Assembly: GCF_031760065.1 (NCBI RefSeq)
Contig: NZ_CP134500.1
Coordinates: forward strand, 1,860,001 to 1,924,000
Length of the DNA: 64,000 nt
Direction: 5' to 3'
From: Streptomyces durocortorensis
Lineage (GTDB): Bacteria > Actinomycetota > Actinomycetes > Streptomycetales > Streptomycetaceae
Shown one piece after another: positions 60,790-64,000 of the stretch. The translations under genes were made by a program, and so were the position numbers. Each line of letters opens with the position of its first letter. Positions within the stretch are counted from its first letter, which is position 1. A model generated the notes under the pieces. That model was not told the origin of the DNA. It made no database searches and was given only the letters and a program-made list of their open reading frames with translations.

Positions 60790-62242
60790 CTCCGCCGACA
60801 CCACCCCCAGCCCCGCCCGGATGACGGCCCGGGAGACGATCGCCCTGCTGACCGGCGCGACGGGCTTCACCGAGCACCGCCCGGCGCCACGCGCCCTGCC
60901 CGCCGACGGACCGCTCGGCTGGGCGGGGTACGACGCGGCACGGGAGCGGGCGGCGGAACGGACCGGCGAGAGCGAGTCCGTGGTGTACGGGACCGGGGCC
61001 GTCGGCGGCTGGCGGTGCGTGCTCCTCTCCTTCGAGTTCGGCTTCCTGGGCGGCTCGTTGGGCCGGCTGACGGGAGACCGCCTGGAGGCCGCGTACGACC
61101 TGGCCCTGACCCGGCGCCTCCCGCTGGTCTCACTGGTCGCCACCGGAGGCAGCCGGATGCAGGAGGGCATGGTCGCGCTCACCCAGCTCCAGCGGGTGGC
61201 CGCCGCAGCCACCCGGCTGCGCGCGTCCGGCCTCCCGCAGGTCGCGGTGGTCCGCGACCCGACGACCGGCGGCGGCTGGGCCACCGTGGGAGCGGGCTCG
61301 GACGTGATCCTGGCGCTGCCCGGCGCGCAGGTCGGCTTCGCGGGTTCCCGGGTACGGCCGCCGGACGCGGAGCCGTACGCGTACAGCGCCGAGGGGCAGT
61401 TCGCGGCGGGCCAGGTGGACGCGGTGGTCCCTGCCGCGGAGCTGGCGCGCACGGTGGCGCAGTGGCTGACCGCGCTGGGCCCGCACGGGGCGCCCGGTTC
61501 ACTTCCGGCGCCAGGCGCGTCGGGTGCACCCAGCGCACCCCGGCCGTCCAGCGCACCCCGGCCGTCCGGCACCGGCCCGCACGGGGCGCTGCCCGTCGCC
61601 CCAGTGCCTCGCGCGCTGTCGGCGACCCGGCTTCCGGAGACCGGCCGGGAGGCGGTGGAGCGGGCCCGCGCCACACAGCGCCCGCGCGCGGAGGCGTACT
61701 TGGCGGACTACTTCACCGTACGGCTCCCCCTGCACGGGGACCGGTGCGGCGGCAGCGACCCGGGGCTGCTGTGCGGCTTCGGGCTGCGCGCGGACGGGCA
61801 GCCGGTCGCGTACGTCGCCCAGTGCGGGACCCCGACCCGCCCGGCCGGATACCGTACGGCGGCCCGGACGATCCGGCTCGCGGACCGGCTCGGCGTCCCC
61901 GTCCTCACGCTGGTCGACACCCCGGGCGCAGCCAACGACGCGGAGGCGGAACGGGCGGGTGCGGGCGCGGCCATCGCGGACACCTTCGCGGCGATCGCGG
62001 CGGCCCGCGTCCCGGTGACGACGCTGGTGATCGGCGAGGGCGGCTCGGGCGGGGCGCTGGCGCTCGCGGCGCCGGACAACACCCACGTCACGGCGGACAG
62101 TTACTTCTCCGTCATCGCCCCGGAGCTGGCGGCGGCGATCCTCAAGCGGCCGCCGTCGGAGACGGGCGCCACGGCCGACCAGCTGTGGCTGCGCCCGCAG
62201 GACCTGCTGGAGCTGGGGGTGGCCCGCTCGGTCGTCGGCTGA
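60779..62242 (+). CDS. Acyl-CoA carboxyltransferase, fused beta+alpha halves
   Basis: A 487-residue protein containing both carboxyltransferase crotonase-like halves in one chain: N half GRLTGDRLEAAYDLALTRRL with oxyanion region TGGSRMQEGM (about 121-130), and C half GLRADGQPVAYVAQCGT, LVDTPGAANDAEAE and GEGGSGGALALAAP (about 419). A low-complexity Pro/Ser linker (SAPRPSSAPRPSGT) separates them. In this layout it resembles the carboxyltransferase subunit of acyl-CoA carboxylases, but no biotin carboxylase or biotin carrier gene is in the window. The 11-nt overlap with matB implies joint expression; it might also decarboxylate or exchange malonyl groups. No RBS beyond coupling is needed. Confidence 0.85.
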   Translation: MSSDSADTTPSPARMTARETIALLTGATGFTEHRPAPRALPADGPLGWAGYDAARERAAERTGESESVVYGTGAVGGWRCVLLSFEFGFLGGSLGRLTGDRLEAAYDLALTRRLPLVSLVATGGSRMQEGMVALTQLQRVAAAATRLRASGLPQVAVVRDPTTGGGWATVGAGSDVILALPGAQVGFAGSRVRPPDAEPYAYSAEGQFAAGQVDAVVPAAELARTVAQWLTALGPHGAPGSLPAPGASGAPSAPRPSSAPRPSGTGPHGALPVAPVPRALSATRLPETGREAVERARATQRPRAEAYLADYFTVRLPLHGDRCGGSDPGLLCGFGLRADGQPVAYVAQCGTPTRPAGYRTAARTIRLADRLGVPVLTLVDTPGAANDAEAERAGAGAAIADTFAAIAAARVPVTTLVIGEGGSGGALALAAPDNTHVTADSYFSVIAPELAAAILKRPPSETGATADQLWLRPQDLLELGVARSVVG

Positions 62243-62255
62243 GGGAAGGCCTCGG

Positions 62256-63521
62256 TCACGGCTTCGGGTCGCGGGCGTCGTAACGGGCGAAGGCGCGCCA
62301 CTTCGACGCGAGCAGGGCCACGGCGACCACGCACGCGATGCCGCCGCCGGTGACGGCGACGGCGGGCGAGGCGAGGTCGGCGACCGAACCGGCCAGGAAG
62401 TCCCCGAGCCGGGGCCCGCCCGCGACGACGACGATGAACACGCCCTGGAGGCGGCCGCGCATCTCGTCGGGGACGGCCGCCTGGAGCATCGTGTTGCGGA
62501 AGACCATGGAGACGGTGTCGGCGCACCCGGCGAGCGCCAGGAAGAGCAACCCGAGCCAGAGGTTCCGGGTGAGGCCGAAGACGGCGATGGCTGTGCCCCA
62601 GGAGGCGACGGCCAGCAGGACCGCGAGCCCGTGCCGCCGGATGCGGCCGAGCCAGCCGGAGAACACCCCGCCGAGGAGCGCACCGAGGGCCGGGGCGGCG
62701 ACGAGCATTCCGGTGGTCCGCGCGTCACCCCCGTACCAGAGAACGGCGATGACCGGGAAGAGGGCGCGGGGGTGGGCGAGGACCATGGCGCACAGGTCGG
62801 TGAAGAAGGTCATCCGCAGGTTCGGCCGGGTCCCGAGGAACCGCAGCCCGTCCCGTACGGAGGCCCGCTTGCCCGTCCCGCCCTCCTGCCGGTCGGGCAG
62901 CATCGAGGGAAGCCTCCACATGGCGTACAGGGAGGCGGTGAAGCAGACGGCTTCCACGGTGTACGCGGCGTGGTACCCCCACCAGCCGACGATGAGCCCG
63001 CCCAGCATCGGCCCGACGAGCGCGCCCGTGGTGCTGGTCATGGAGTTCAGCGCGTTGGCGGCGGGCAGCTGTTCGGCCGGGAGCAGCCGGGCGATCATCG
63101 AGGAGCGGGCGGGCGCGTTGAGCGCGAAGCACACGGCCTGGAGGGCGACCACCGCGTACAGCAGGCCGACGTTCTCGACCCCGGCGGCCGTGGCACCCAC
63201 CAGCACGAGGGCCAGGACGAACGACCCGGCGGCACTGAGAAGACCCAGCTTGCGCCGGTCCACGGTGTCGGCGACGGCCCCGCCGTACAGCCCGAACACG
63301 ATGAGCGGCACCAGCGAGCAGAACCCGATGAGCCCGACGGAGAACGCGGACCCGGTGATGTCGTAGACCTGGAGCGAGACCGCAAGCGCCGTCATGCCCT
63401 GCCCGACCCAGGAGACGGTGTTCCCGAACCAGAGCCGCCGGTAGTCCGGCGAGACCCGCAGCGGGGTGAGGTCGGCGAGTATCCGGGTGCGGCGTACAGG
63501 CGGTTCGGTTGTTTCGGTCAC
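62256..63521 (-). CDS. MFS exporter (EntS/MefA-like, MFS_3 family)
   Basis: A 421-residue transporter with about 12 hydrophobic helices. The N-terminal signature is RRLWFGNTVSWVGQGMTALA, the loop-2 motif is GLYGGAVADTVDRRK, and a central loop has RQEGGTGKRASVRDGLRFLG. The EntS/MefA-like group exports siderophores, macrolides or other small molecules; the substrate is unknown. It is convergent with the carboxyltransferase gene (13 nt apart), with no room for a terminator. The GTG start at 63521 has weak upstream purines. Confidence 0.88.
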   Translation of the reverse strand: MTETTEPPVRRTRILADLTPLRVSPDYRRLWFGNTVSWVGQGMTALAVSLQVYDITGSAFSVGLIGFCSLVPLIVFGLYGGAVADTVDRRKLGLLSAAGSFVLALVLVGATAAGVENVGLLYAVVALQAVCFALNAPARSSMIARLLPAEQLPAANALNSMTSTTGALVGPMLGGLIVGWWGYHAAYTVEAVCFTASLYAMWRLPSMLPDRQEGGTGKRASVRDGLRFLGTRPNLRMTFFTDLCAMVLAHPRALFPVIAVLWYGGDARTTGMLVAAPALGALLGGVFSGWLGRIRRHGLAVLLAVASWGTAIAVFGLTRNLWLGLLFLALAGCADTVSMVFRNTMLQAAVPDEMRGRLQGVFIVVVAGGPRLGDFLAGSVADLASPAVAVTGGGIACVVAVALLASKWRAFARYDARDPKP

Positions 63522-63730
63522 AGGGGATGGTAGCCGCGCCCCTCCCCTGACGACCCGACCGGCCTCTCCGCCCCGCCCCCTCCGTACCGTCAGCCGCGAA
63601 ACGTCCGTACCGCAGCCACCGCGGCGGCCGGGCCGGGGGCGTCGTCACCGACGACGTCGAACGGCCGAGGCTCCGCGCCCCAAGACTTCAGCGTCCTCAC
63701 CGCGTCCAGGACCACGCGGCTTCAGAGTCC
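63522..63730. other. Intergenic region with no evident gene
   Basis: 209 nt between an MFS start and the next minus-strand stop; the MFS promoter should lie here. I see no clear hairpin or repeat. Confidence 0.5.
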
Positions 63731-64000
63731 TCAGCCCCCGACCTTCCCCGCGGTGATCTGTCGGCCTCGTGTGGTGTCGACCACGATGGCGATGCCATCG
63801 GGGATTCTCCCTTCGAGGTCGCTGAGCAGATTCTCGATCGGAGGTAGGTCGCTGGGGCCCCGGACATGGACGTACAGAGTTCTGGACCGGGCGTCGACGC
63901 TGGTGACCATCGCGCCAGGGCTCTCCGACAGCCACCGCTCCGCGGATTCCTTGGTCCGGGCCGTCCAGGTGCTGAGCAGCACAGTGGTAACGGTGTTGGC
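63731..64000 (-). CDS. C-terminal part of a hypothetical protein, possibly DUF389 (truncated by window)
   Basis: The minus-strand frame is open from the right edge to the stop at 63731 (about 90 codons visible). The visible part reads LLSTWTARTKESAERWLSES, VTSVDARSRTLYVHVRGPSD, LPPIENLLSDLEGRIPDGIA and ends VVDTTRGRQITAGKVGG. This tail resembles the cytosolic end of actinobacterial DUF389 membrane proteins as I remember them, but the membrane part is outside. An internal GTG at 63982 could also be a start, which would make it an 83-residue protein. Confidence 0.45.
   Translation of the reverse strand, partial: ANTVTTVLLSTWTARTKESAERWLSESPGAMVTSVDARSRTLYVHVRGPSDLPPIENLLSDLEGRIPDGIAIVVDTTRGRQITAGKVGG

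Overview
The window is high-GC actinobacterial DNA, almost certainly a Streptomyces chromosome. The signs are third-position GC bias, many GTG starts, DUF397/DUF5753 and DUF1023 families, and the fasR-fabD-fabH-acpP-fabF-DUF3145 block. From memory, aceE, fasR-fab, the SCO2400-type protein, mbl and matB map to the SCO2370-2452 stretch of S. coelicolor; I could not check this.

Layout. 0-15 kb: 3' end of aceE, a secreted I36-type inhibitor, a divergent DHA2 efflux pump/TetR pair, two paralogous DUF1023 alpha/beta hydrolases around a DUF4429/SHOCT gene and a NarL-type two-component system, an acyltransferase, a MerR/aldo-keto reductase operon, a GNAT enzyme and a serine hydrolase.

15-28.4 kb: an accessory island bounded by 474-bp near-identical direct repeats, both 3' fragments of the serine hydrolase gene. 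It holds a decayed copy of an ATPase/XRE/DUF397 triad, a 1048-residue secreted FG-GAP protein divergent from a 2138-residue Rhs polymorphic-toxin protein, a candidate membrane immunity gene, a broken membrane-protein paralogue and a truncated DinB gene.

28.4-35 kb: a trypsin-fold FG-GAP protein that lacks the catalytic histidine, the intact ATPase/XRE/DUF397 triad, two overlapping AlkB-like 2-oxoglutarate/Fe(II) dioxygenase genes (the best candidate for an undescribed system), a VOC protein and the intact leaderless membrane-protein paralogue.

35-42.7 kb: PLP aminotransferase, pirin, then the fatty-acid initiation and elongation cluster under FasR. 43-54 kb: SGNH lipoprotein, an AGAT-type amidinotransferase, a GH3 glucosidase divergent from a TetR regulator, a Tat-exported flavin amine oxidase, an EI24 protein, Ohr/OsmC and an MDR reductase divergent from a MarR regulator. 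54-64 kb: a zinc-ribbon membrane protein, an Mbl/MreB homologue, a GAF histidine kinase with a degenerate ATPase domain, an Lrp regulator, matB overlapping a fused carboxyltransferase, an MFS exporter and the end of a possible DUF389 gene.

Metabolic links: AceE makes acetyl-CoA, MatB and the carboxyltransferase act on malonyl-CoA-type thioesters, and FabD/FabH/ACP/FabF use them. Several genes start 6-10 nt after a TANNNT -10 element, so leaderless transcription looks common here. I saw no tRNA, rRNA, CRISPR array or transposase.
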